The notes under the pieces: generated by a model
Database searches by the model: none
Told to the model about the DNA's origin: nothing
The model's input: the letters and a program-made list of their open reading frames with translations, nothing else
NCBI RefSeq assembly: GCF_023078275.1
Contig: NC_062974.1
Location: 21,443,119 to 21,507,118 of the forward strand
Reading direction: 5' to 3'
DNA length: 64,000 bases
Origin: Leguminivora glycinivorella
Taxonomy: Eukaryota; Arthropoda; Insecta; Lepidoptera; Tortricidae
Shown here: one piece after another, positions 54,896 to 64,000 of the stretch
Numbering within the stretch: the stretch's first letter is position 1
Layout: each line of letters opens with the position of its first letter
Made by a program: the position numbers and the translations under genes

Positions 54896-55399
54896 ATTTG
54901 AATCGTCAATAGAATGGAAACTAAAAGATATCCAAAGTGTGGTCGACATGGCACAAAATAGGTAAAAATAAACAAGTTTAACATGTTATTCATATGATGT
55001 GATTGATAACTATTTGAAATATATGTCGGGTAAGAAACTTAATACGAGTATTAACTCTTAGAACTAAAACGTCATATGGGTTTATATCAGCTATCAAACT
55101 TGTAGTGTTACTCTAATATACACATTTTAAGTAATACCCGTGTTATCATTCAACCGTGACCCTATCACCACATTAATCACTTAGTACACATAATTTAAAT
55201 AAATACCACAACATATCAGATAAATTACAACTGTCAGCGGTTGACATAGAATCTAAACTTGTGCCAACAACGTGGTTTTGAAACTTCTTTGCCAATGCCA
55301 CTGTTGATATGCGTGTTACGTGTTGTGTGCCAAAGTTAGACGATTTGCATTTTGCGGCGGGCAATCCCCGTTTTTGCTATTATGACTAAAAATTACGAA

Positions 55400-57564
55400 T
55401 AAACTTAGCAGGTAGACAAATTAGCGTTTTTTCGGGTTATTTGGTCTTCCGTGCATAAAAATGGTCTACTTAGTAAATTACAATACAAAACATAATACAC
55501 TTTGTTGTACACCTCAGTAGAAAGCAACAATACAAAGGCGAATAGCAACACAAACAAAAGCGACGGTCTTATCACTAAAAAGCGACCTTTTCCAGACACC
55601 CTTTCGGATAACCGACCCGTGAAAAACTTCTTAGAAAACACAATGTTCCTAAAGCCCACCGATTATCGTGAAGTTTTTCAAACTTATAAAAAATCTTAAG
55701 GACAAATTTAGCTGCGGTATCGATGAAATACCTCCTGCATTAATAAGACAATGTGCGAACGAACTTACACCGCCTTTTTGTAGTTTAATAAACCAATCAT
55801 TCCATGAGGGGTCATTTCCAGACTTACTAAAAAAAGCTATTATTAAACCTGTACATAAAAAAACTCTAAAACGGACCCAAGCAACTACCGACCCATAGCT
55901 CTTCTCCCCACTGCATCTAAATTGTTCGAAAAAGCAATGTGCGACCGTGTGTGAAAAATATAAAATTTTTGACGATAGTCAAAACGGTTTTAGGAAAAAC
56001 AAATCTACCACTCTCGCCGTTTACAAATTTGTCCAGGAAGCCTTAAACGCAATAAATTCAAAGAAACATGCGATCGGGATTTTATTAGACATGACTAAGG
56101 CGTACGACAAAGTCAACTACAAAATACTACTCGATAAGTTATACAGCATTGGAATACGCGGACAAGCCCATAAATGGTTTTCATCGTACCTAGAAAACCG
56201 AGAGCAATACGTAGCAATAGAGTATATTGACCCAAATACTTACGAAATCTGCAACATGAGATCAACCAAAAAAAACATTTACGCGTCAATTCCACAAGGA
56301 AGCGTCATAGGGTGTCTCCTATTTATAATTTATATTAATGACCTGCCAAAAATTATGGACATACCTTGTACTCTATTTGCAGACGACATATCCCTTTTAA
56401 TAACATGTGACTCTACTACAAATATAAATGAACAAATTAAATATGCATTTGATAATATCACGAACTGGATGAACGATCACAATTTAGAACTTAATCTTAG
56501 TAAAACAAAAATCATGACTTTCCAACCACACCAAAAGCAACCTTTAGAAATTGATTTCCGATATAACGACATACAGATAGAGTCAGTACAGGAATTTTCA
56601 TTGCTAGGTATAGTTTTAGACACGAATTTAAATTGGAAAGCGCACATAAACAAAATCAGAGGAAAAATGTCAAGTTATGTGTATGCGCTTGGAGAAATCA
56701 AACGAACCACAGATTTACAAACCGCACTTATGATGTATTACGCTTACGCCTATGCATGGCTAAGCTACGGCATCATCCTGTGGGGAAATAGTACGGATGC
56801 ACCAGATCTCTTCATACTACAAAAAAAGCTCGTTCGTATACTAGCAAATATCTATGAACCAGAGACATGCAAACCACATTTCCAAAAACATAATTTACTT
56901 ACTCTATCGGGATTGTACATTCTAGAAATATGTAAATTCATCAGGAAAAATATTGGCATGTTTAAAAAACGGGAAGAAGTTTTATCTAGGGCCCACTCAG
57001 TCAGACTTAGAAATATGCTTATGCTGCCATCATCAAAATTAAAAATACATTCAAAAAGTACATATGTTATGGCAATAAAAATTTTTAACAAACTTCCAGA
57101 CGATCTTAGAAATGAAGAACTAGACTCTACTTTCATAAGGCTCTTAAAAGAATTACTTATTTCAAAATGATATTATACAATTACTGAGTTCTTTGATGAC
57201 AATCTAACTTCCTCGCTCTAGCACTAATTAATTGACTTTTTTTTTTATAAATATTGACATTTAACTTATTTTTAACTTATTTTTATTATTGTTTTTTTAA
57301 AGTCATAATTTTAATCTGAAAGTGGAAAATTGTAAACAAATATTATTAATTATTGACGGAAAATAAAAATGTACGCGTAATGTAATACTTTCACAGCTTG
57401 ATAATATTCTTTTATTTATTGTACATGTAAAGTTTTTAGTTTTAAGCTAGTTTTCTATAAGACAGTGCTACGCCCTTGCAGGGTGACCATGTACCTAATT
57501 TATATTATGTAACACCTCTTGTAACCATGGTTTTGCATGAAATAAATGAAATGAAATGAAATGG
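55400..57564 (+). mobile_element. 5'-truncated non-LTR retrotransposon (Jockey/CR1-like)
   Basis: RT coding sequence runs to a stop at 57168-57170, followed by a 3' region of about 390 bases ending AATAAATGAAATGAAATGAA, a microsatellite-type tail rather than pure A. No endonuclease domain is present upstream, so the element is truncated within ORF2. The 5' limit is approximate. Confidence 0.85.
55502..57170 (+). pseudogene. Non-LTR reverse transcriptase with at least two frame breaks
   Basis: The RT reading passes through three frames. Frame 1 carries a linker ending NTMFLKPTDYREVF, then shifts near 55675 into KDKFSCGIDEIPPALIR. It shifts again near 55870 into DPSNYRPIALLPTASKLFE, and once more near 55950 into the long 407-codon frame to 57170. 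In that frame, motif A is LLDMTKAYD (46-54), motif B IPQGSVIG (115-122) and the catalytic FADD is at 144-147. LLGIVLDTNLNWKAHI and a C-terminal IFNKLPDDLR follow. RT motifs are intact, but the shifts and missing endonuclease make it a dead copy. The ATG-like start of the long frame is not a real start. Confidence 0.92.
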
Positions 57565-57861
57565 ATCAAACAACGCTACAGAAGTTTCTACCACTCCGTA
57601 ACCGCTCAACAAAAATATATGACTGATATGAGTGTAACTAAAACTCACGTGAGACTCAGACATATTTAAAAATAGTTTTAAGCCGGTTACTCACGTATTA
57701 TATTATGTCTTTATACATACAAAAAAAAAATGGATAGACTACGATATTTCTGATCGCGAACTGTGAATATTTATCTATGTGTATTTAGAAAAGTTTTTGT
57801 CGGTGTCGGATGTCGATACTTTTGTTTTTCCGATACATGCAGTTGTATATTATGAATTCAT

Positions 57862-59856
57862 TAGGGCTTCCAAATACCGGACCTTATACTACAGCCGAAT
57901 ACACCGGATGTTATACTACAGCGGAATCTTGCCAATCCGACTTACAAATGGGTCAAATCGATTAAATTTCCAACTTTAAAAGTTTCGATTTCAAATTTCA
58001 ACCCAAAACGGTTCGCAAATGTGGCTAAGTCGGTTCAACTTTTATTGTTTTTAAGTATACATAGTTCAAAAGGCTACGCCCTGTGCTCTTTATTTTTGTT
58101 ATAAGTGGGACTGAGGACGCAGTATAAAAACAAGCGGGAAAGAGCGCCAGATCTACTCAGGTGATTCTGTAAGTTAGATATCGCCGCCAGATCGGACATT
58201 TTGCAAGAAGACGCGGCCATAGCAAACCATGTTTTCTGCCAAATCGATCTCTTTAAGCGCGTGCGGAATAGAACCTTTTACATTTTAATAATAACAGGCC
58301 TTTGCAACTATAACAGACGATTCAAGCAGCATCCTTGCGACACTTACGTTCGTGGCTGTATAGCCCAATTCGAGAGAGGATCCCTCGTCCGCACACACGG
58401 CAGGTATATGCTCCCCCAGATGGGCGGGGATTAGAGGCCTGCTCGTGGAGCCTCATGCGTTTATCATTCAAGGAGGAGAACGAGGCATTGGCGTGCTTGG
58501 ATTGACCATCATGAACAATACGGCGCCACGTGGGTCGGTCTCCGGTCAGTCGATGCCACTGGTTGCATGGCATATCAAATGTGACCATGTCACGCTTCAC
58601 ACAATCTTTAAAGCGCAGCATTGGCCGTCCGACCGGTCTCTTTGCATCTGCAACCTCTCCCAGCAGGATTTAATGTGGCAAATGAGTCCGCTCCATTCGA
58701 TACACATGCCCGAGCCACCTCAGTCGCCTCTTATTTAGTATGGCTGTGATACTAGGAAGCTGTGTCTCATTCATGCTGTGTTACATTTTATAGTCAGTGT
58801 TAATGGTGTAATTGTACTGTAAATTTAACTTTAATATCACTTTATTAAATGACAAGCATTAAGAGCATTTCTCTATTACACACACTCTATAGTTTCATCA
58901 TTGACTTTTGAAATTAGAACATGAGATGATTACCTAAATTTTGTCTTTGGAAACACATTGTGATCAATATCTACGGTACAATTTAGTGGTATTTTTGTTT
59001 TTCGTGGCGCTAGAGGCGCTAAAGCAGTAATAAAATAAATCCGCCAAATCATTGAACAATTAGCCAAGAAAGCTAAATTGTCCGACAGATTATTAAAAAT
59101 CACATTAAGAAATAATCTATGGAATCACACATTACTTTGTGGAAATCCATGATAATCAAAATCAAAAAGGAACACTTAATTTACGGATAAGAAAAGTAAT
59201 TTTCATCATTTTGATAGTTGAGTAGTGAGTTCCCAATTTCGTTACTATAGGAAATGTTACGGCAAAGTTTTGAGCTAGAGTTCAACACACTAACGCACAC
59301 GTACAGTAAAAATAGAGTAGGCTACGGTATACGTTAGTTCATATGCAACAACCAATTTTTTGAAAAGTTATATCAATGATATAAATGCATCAAGGCGATT
59401 TGTTTACAGAGGATCTGTGACCTGTTGTAACTACGTTTGACATGTTGCTTCTCTGTCACACTTACGTGCGAATTCACTAGTGCGACCAATGTGTCAAAAA
59501 TGTTCGCGACAGACCCTCCTCAATGAATGCTTTTGACACGTATCTGTAATTCTTTATCTAGGTAATCATCGAAAAAAAATATTATTTTCTTACAAATATT
59601 GCAAAAACACCAAACAAAGAATGTGTCAAATCGAAAAACGAGAGCAAGAAGCAAGATTTACGCGTGTAGTGACCATCGAGATGCAGAAATTTAACGTTTT
59701 TGATGAGTAATTTTCGTTCATTTGGCATAATTTGTTAGTTTCTAAAAATACCGGGATCCCGGTATTGCTAAATTAAATACCGGTATTGAAAAGTGCCCAA
59801 AAAAAGGCGGGATCCCGGGATCCCGAGATACCGGGATCCCGGTATTGGAAGCCCTA
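57862..59856. mobile_element. ~2-kb hAT-like element enclosing a LINE relic
   Basis: Ends TAGGGCTTCCAAATACCGG and CCGGTATTGGAAGCCCTA are imperfect complements. GAATTCAT flanks both sides (57854-57861, 59857-59864), an 8-bp hAT-style duplication. The right subterminal zone is dense in GGGATCCCGG/CCGGTATT palindromes (59750-59845). No transposase frame is seen. The interior includes the LINE fragment at 58322-58775, which either inserted into or was captured by the element. Confidence 0.9.
58322..58775 (-). pseudogene. Non-LTR retrotransposon C-terminus with CCHC-like finger
   Basis: The minus-strand frame reads QLPSITAILNKRRLRWLGHV, YRMERTHLPH, a TAA stop, then LLGEVADAKRPVGRPMLRFK and DCVKRDMVTFDM. 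After a Trp-rich segment it ends with CRVCGRGILSRIGLYSHERK+C, a C-x2-C-x12-H-x4-C zinc-finger-like pattern. The order matches the C-terminal end of a group of animal LINE RT proteins. One in-frame stop and loss of everything upstream make it a relic. Confidence 0.82.
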
Positions 59857-59864
59857 GAATTCAT

Positions 59865-60224
59865 CAATACCTGACTAATATAGTTTCTTGTTTTGAATGT
59901 AGAAGAGGCAAGGTGTGTTCGTGTCCAATAAATCCACCTGTTCAAGTAAAAACCTGCTCCGAGGCTGATCCTGAGCTTTCTCGCAAATTGCTCTCTCTGC
60001 TCTTATCTAAATACAATCAAATAACCTTTAATTGTAGAAAATTGCACTATATTAAAATGTATAATTCAATCTTACTATTTAGTCACGATTTTATCGTCAT
60101 TTATTCAAATATTACTAACTACTTTTTTTTTAAATAGGTACTTAATAGTTTCGTACGTACCGAAATCTTCGTTATGATTTACTTCTTAAAAAAACTTTTT
60201 ATTTTTTTATTATCGCTATCGCTA
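59865..60224 (+). other. Possibly decayed coding remnant beside the hAT element
   Basis: One frame reads VSCFECRRGKVCSCPINPP and CSEADPELSRKLLSLLLSKY with unusually protein-like composition and five cysteines within about 35 residues, then decays into AT-rich codons. It lies directly upstream of the LINE 3' tail at 60225, so it may be the end of that element's ORF. No family is recognised. Confidence 0.35.
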
Positions 60225-60348
60225 CCTAGGTTATCTGGAAGAGATCGTTATTTAGCGATCTTGTTTTACCTCTTAAGTTGTTGTTTATACTTACTGTTGT
60301 TTCCTGTATTGAGGAGTGCAATAAAGAGTATTTGTATTGTATTGTATA
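60225..60348 (+). repeat. LINE 3' tail
   Basis: GCTACCTAGGTTATCTGGAA, GAGATCGTTATTTAGCGATC, GTGCAATAAAGAGTATTTG and a (TATTG)n end are the classic 3' terminus of a lepidopteran non-LTR family. The signal AATAAA is present. Confidence 0.85.
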
Positions 60349-61595
60349 TTTTTGGTACTTTATAATTAAGTATGAAATATTTGTGCCTGTGAAATATTTT
60401 TATGATTACCTACCCAGATATTGTTGAAATGTTGTTTCACAAAAAGCTACATATATCTTATTATATGATGTCACCATATAAGACGTAGTAACTATTTATT
60501 TGATATAAGGCATTTGAAGAAAATTGGCGTAAGCATATGTAAAAGTGCTTAATTATTTTGTGTTATGCAATAAGCCAATAAGTAGTAGTATTCTATTTTT
60601 AATAGCCCTAAACAATTTAACACTTCAGAACTGGTATGTTTACACATTCATTTCGAACTCCGAATGTCCGAGTCACGATCTTGTTTAGCGCATAACGATG
60701 CGCACTTCCGCGTCAAGTATCAAGATCGATCATATCTCATTATTCGCTTTCCCAACCATAGAAAGATGATCACGATGCTTTAAAATATGAACACTATTTT
60801 CTATTTCGTAAGATTACTTTGGCAGAAACATGGTGTTGCAAGATACGAGGTTTGAAGAATTACTTTAATCTATTTTAAATGATTGATTGGAATCATTTTA
60901 TTAGACCGCCTGTAGATTTGCTAGTTTGTTGAACAAATAAATTGGAATGTGTATCAACATTATATAATACCTGTGTTGATTGGTTAGTTATCAGTCAAAT
61001 GATTGAAGATGATACGAAGACCTAGTTACAATAAGAATGACAAAATGTTGATTTGATTCCATTTGCATTTGTACTCTAAGCTGTAAAAGTGCATGGCGAA
61101 TAAATCAATGAATTTATTCATAATTTCTCAATGAAATTTCGAAGCCCGCTGTACGTCCAGCGTCCATATTTAACAATCGTGGGTGGACAATTATGGCTAG
61201 TGGTTTTTTTATACATATACATATAACGTAGTTTGTTTCAAATTTAGTTTTAGTTTATTGATATCAAGCATCATAAATTAAATAGCTACATTGCCTCTAC
61301 AATATTTTCGTACATACCTACATAATTAATTGGAATGTTTGGTAATGTTTCTACTTCTAAATATTATCAATTAGCAAGCCCATAAACAATTTCGAAATTA
61401 AGTAAATGAATATAAATGCCATCCGACAGTAACGCCGCGCAATTACTGTGATTAATATCAAAAAACCACCTATTACCCTTCAATTAGATCACAAACGTAA
61501 CTAGATCGTAATTAATTAATCGATTAAATATTACAAAATCGAGGTCACGGAATTGTCTCATTCACCTGCGAGCGAAATGGTCAAAAGTAGTTCAA
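60349..61595. other. Noncoding stretch
   Basis: I see no gene, RNA gene or recognised repeat. Confidence 0.45.
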
Positions 61596-61725
61596 CGGCC
61601 AGCCGGCCTAGCCGAAATGACAGTCTATCACGTTTCACGGGTATCGAAACGCAACTAGCTCTGTCGCGCCGCGCCAATACAGAACAGCAATAGACAGAGA
61701 ATCCAACGATAAAGTCAACGATTGC
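61596..61725 (+). repeat. Second copy of the CTAGCCGAAATGACA repeat
   Basis: GGCCTAGCCGAAATGACAGT, CGGGTATCGAAACGCAACTA, GCTCTGTCGCGCCGCG and CAGCAATAGACAGAGAATC follow the order of 22262-22400. A separate fragment of the head is at 62052-62088 (CCTAGGCGAAATGACAAATC). Confidence 0.75.
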
Positions 61726-63184
61726 ACTCTTGGCAAGAGGGCCAGTGACGTAACTCTGGGAGTCGATTGTCGATGGCTAGGGGAACGAATCGAGTCGAGA
61801 TTGAGGGTGTAATCGATTTGGACCGTGAATTGGGCCGGCGATGTGTGTCAGTGCTCGAAACTGGGTGTGATGCGTTGACCAATGGGGTTTGCACAATGGA
61901 CATGCGAATAAAAGGATGTCAGAAAAATTGTGAAATAGCGTTGTTGATAAAGTTGATGGTATACTTAATTAAGATAAGGGGACATTCGTTTCTTCATCGG
62001 ACGATTTCGGGCAGGCGCAGGTCTTTGTACTTTTGTCTTGATACCATTCTGCCAGCCTAGGCGAAATGACAAATCGTTGACGCTAGACCTAATACTATTG
62101 CACTTATTTTAGTTAAAATATACTCTTGTACTATAATTTGTCTATTATAAGTTACACATCTCTTCAAAACAAGAGTTCTTCCACGTGTCCACAATGTCAA
62201 AGTCGAATCAATCTACAATATAAGTGTTAATTGTGGTTACATAAAATGTAAATTCTCGGGCCCTTGACCCGCGCAAAATGGCGCCCAAACGAGTTCTGGC
62301 CGCGGTTTTGGCGACACACTTCACTTGTAAACGATACTTAGATCATTGGACAGATGTTGATAAGATTGATGTAACTACGATATACAATTTTAATTTTGAA
62401 AAAATCCCAAACATAGTAGACCGATTTTCATCCAACATGGCTAAGAACACTCCCGACTAATTCAGGTTAGGACATAAGTAAATCATACCACACCTCCCTG
62501 ACGACAACTATCGCTTCTTAACAACATACGTAGAGCAGCATGTTGGAAAACTTTATTTAATGATTTAAAAAAAGTTTTCATGAAAAACATTACACAGGTT
62601 AAACATCTTCCTCCAAACTGTATAACAGTTTGATGGCAGAAATCTTGAAAAGATGACGACAAGATGAAGAAGTTAATATTAAATTATTCAATTTAATACC
62701 CTGATTCAATGCAAATACTATTTCAATCTGAACCTGATTGAATAGCGTACTACAAGTATACCGACCACCTTGCATATCATATTTATAACAACTTTGATAA
62801 CATTGCGATATAATTGATGTGTTTATTTGGTTACAGGTACTGATGACCGAACAATGCATGAGCTTGAACCGCATTTGCATTTTAAATCTCCTTTGAGGTT
62901 TGGCATAACATAATCGACGATAGCTGGGTATCAATAATGTGTCAATTTATATTCAATTGTGTAGTGTGGACTCATATATTTATGATGAGAAGAGTATTAA
63001 TCTCAGGTCATGACATCACTATAATGTCAAGTCAACGATGTGACACAGTTTTAAGTATTTGTAAGGGTAACAGAATGACTTCTTAGAAACATCAAGTGTC
63101 TCAAACGCACCAAGAGCTCATTTTTCGTGCAGTACCTACAGTCCCCATTTGTGGGCGCTCTGGCGTCTCCGGTATATTAGATTG
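61726..63184. other. Noncoding stretch with repeat fragments
   Basis: Contains a 97-codon frame at 61767-62060 (+) and a 60-codon frame at 62278-62460 (+). The latter runs into a piece of the CCCGAC-head repeat at 62388-62460 (ATGGCTAAGAACACTCCCG). Neither shows a domain or splice signals, so neither is called. Confidence 0.45.
62388..62480 (+). repeat. Fragment of the CCCGAC head / GACA tail repeat
   Basis: AATTTTGAAAAAATCCCAAA and AACATGGCTAAGAACACTCC are shared with 3875-4162; the GACA tail and terminal part are missing. Confidence 0.75.
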
Positions 63185-63194
63185 CGACTGTATG

Positions 63195-63336
63195 TACCTA
63201 CAGTGAACCAGTTGGAACCCTAGGCCACTCTACAACCATGTCAAAATGACAAGCAGTAAGAGATTCCTTGCATTCTGATTTATAACGTCACTATTACATA
63301 GTTCTACAGTGGCCTAGGGTTCCAATTGGTTGAATG
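63195..63336. mobile_element. MITE with CCTAGGCCACTCTA ends
   Basis: AACCAGTTGGAACCCTAGGC + CACTCTACAACCATG at the left is answered by CATAGTTCTACAGTGGCC + TAGGGTTCCAATTGGTT at the right, arms of about 36 bases with few mismatches. The middle is about 60 bases. The older relative is at 36522-36648. Confidence 0.8.
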
Positions 63337-64000
63337 TACATATAATAAAGGCAGCGCCTAATGCGAGATAAAAAGATAAATAAGTATATAGCTAAGTCAA
63401 TATGGCTATTCCGATTATCTACCTTTGTCATGTGGTTTAAATTTAATCAAACTACATCAATGTTAAGTGAAAAAGCTTTCTTTTCTCTTTCTTGTAAAGT
63501 ACTCAATATTAATAATGCTATTTGCAAATAAAAGCCACGATACAAAGACTCATCAACTAATCAATCATCATTATAACATCCAATGAGAACAATGGGCTTT
63601 AAACAATATTCGTACTTAACGCTTTCAAATTATTGTAGCGAACGATCACTCGGAATATTAGGGTAATAAATCTATCGTTTCATCGCATTGCTGAGGCATT
63701 TTGACACTTATCACTTCCTATTCAAGAGTTTGATGGTGTTTTTTGACGAGAAAATGTTACATAACCTTTACTTTTATTATTATTACTGCATTTATTGCAT
63801 GCCTTGGATTAGAGTTCAATAGGATATATCTAAGTCCATATGTAATAAATTATTTGATTAAAAGTGCATTACATGTATTGCATTACAAGTAAAAATACTA
63901 AATGTAATAAATACTTAAGTTGAAATATTTTTTTCTCCAGTAGATTCTCGGCTCAAAATTTTATGGTACACCGTGATACCTCTGCGCTTTGTTTCTGCAA
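63337..64000. other. Noncoding end of window
   Basis: No supported gene. 63840-63910 repeats the words GTAATAAAT and GCATTACATGTA; it recalls the GTAATC-rich segment at 11691 but has no defined ends. Confidence 0.4.

Noticed and set aside
62278..62460. Frame starting MAPKRVLAAVLATHF
   Set aside because: Its 3' half runs into a known repeat fragment of this window (from 62388), so the frame is chance plus repeat.

Overview
The window reads as noncoding, transposon-rich chromosomal DNA from a moth or butterfly. The evidence is AT-rich sequence without operons, long introns or intergenic stretches, and many copies of interspersed families typical of Lepidoptera: tRNA-derived SINEs, LINE 3' ends with short microsatellite tails, and repeats ending near TTATAATATTAGTAT. 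The genus cannot be told from sequence alone. No complete host gene is visible. The only host coding candidate is a signal-peptide first exon at 21297-21339 (+) behind a CpG-rich segment; its remaining exons are probably far downstream or outside the window.

Region 1-7845 holds a cut-off 121-bp minisatellite, two small terminal-inverted-repeat elements (one with a TTAA and one with a TAA target duplication), LINE/SINE tails and a (GACA)n microsatellite. Region 7846-17518 is the centrepiece: a nearly complete DIRS-type tyrosine-recombinase retrotransposon on the minus strand. It has 135-bp inverted termini, an internal complementary region that matches the joined outer ends, a gag gene that appears to be split by a 683-bp intron, a reverse transcriptase/RNase H/methyltransferase-like ORF with a one-base frameshift in a T run, and a tyrosine recombinase gene. 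The recombinase gene is cut in two by a 4,044-bp TTAA-flanked element (8958-13001). That element carries about 10 copies of a 100-bp unit facing about 13 copies in the opposite orientation, a foldback with arms of roughly 1 kb.

Region 17519-21340 has a SINE, a LINE tail, a hairpin element and three decayed ~160-bp tandem copies ending at the putative promoter. Region 21340-55000, probably the first intron of that gene plus downstream DNA, contains SINE insertions with clear target duplications (one head-to-head dimer nested in another SINE), a ~170-bp triplication interrupted by a SINE, several small palindromic DNA transposons, LINE 3' fragments, two perfect 51-bp inverted repeats and a 915-bp hAT-like element with an 8-bp duplication. 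Region 55400-57564 is a 5'-truncated, frameshifted non-LTR retrotransposon. Region 57862-59856 is a ~2-kb hAT-like element with the duplication GAATTCAT that encloses a LINE relic. The remainder to 64000 holds a LINE tail, an interspersed repeat and one more inverted-repeat element.

The window is best read as layered insertions rather than a set of cooperating genes. The only interlocked gene set is the DIRS element (gag, RT/RH, YR), now inactive because of the frameshift and the insertion.
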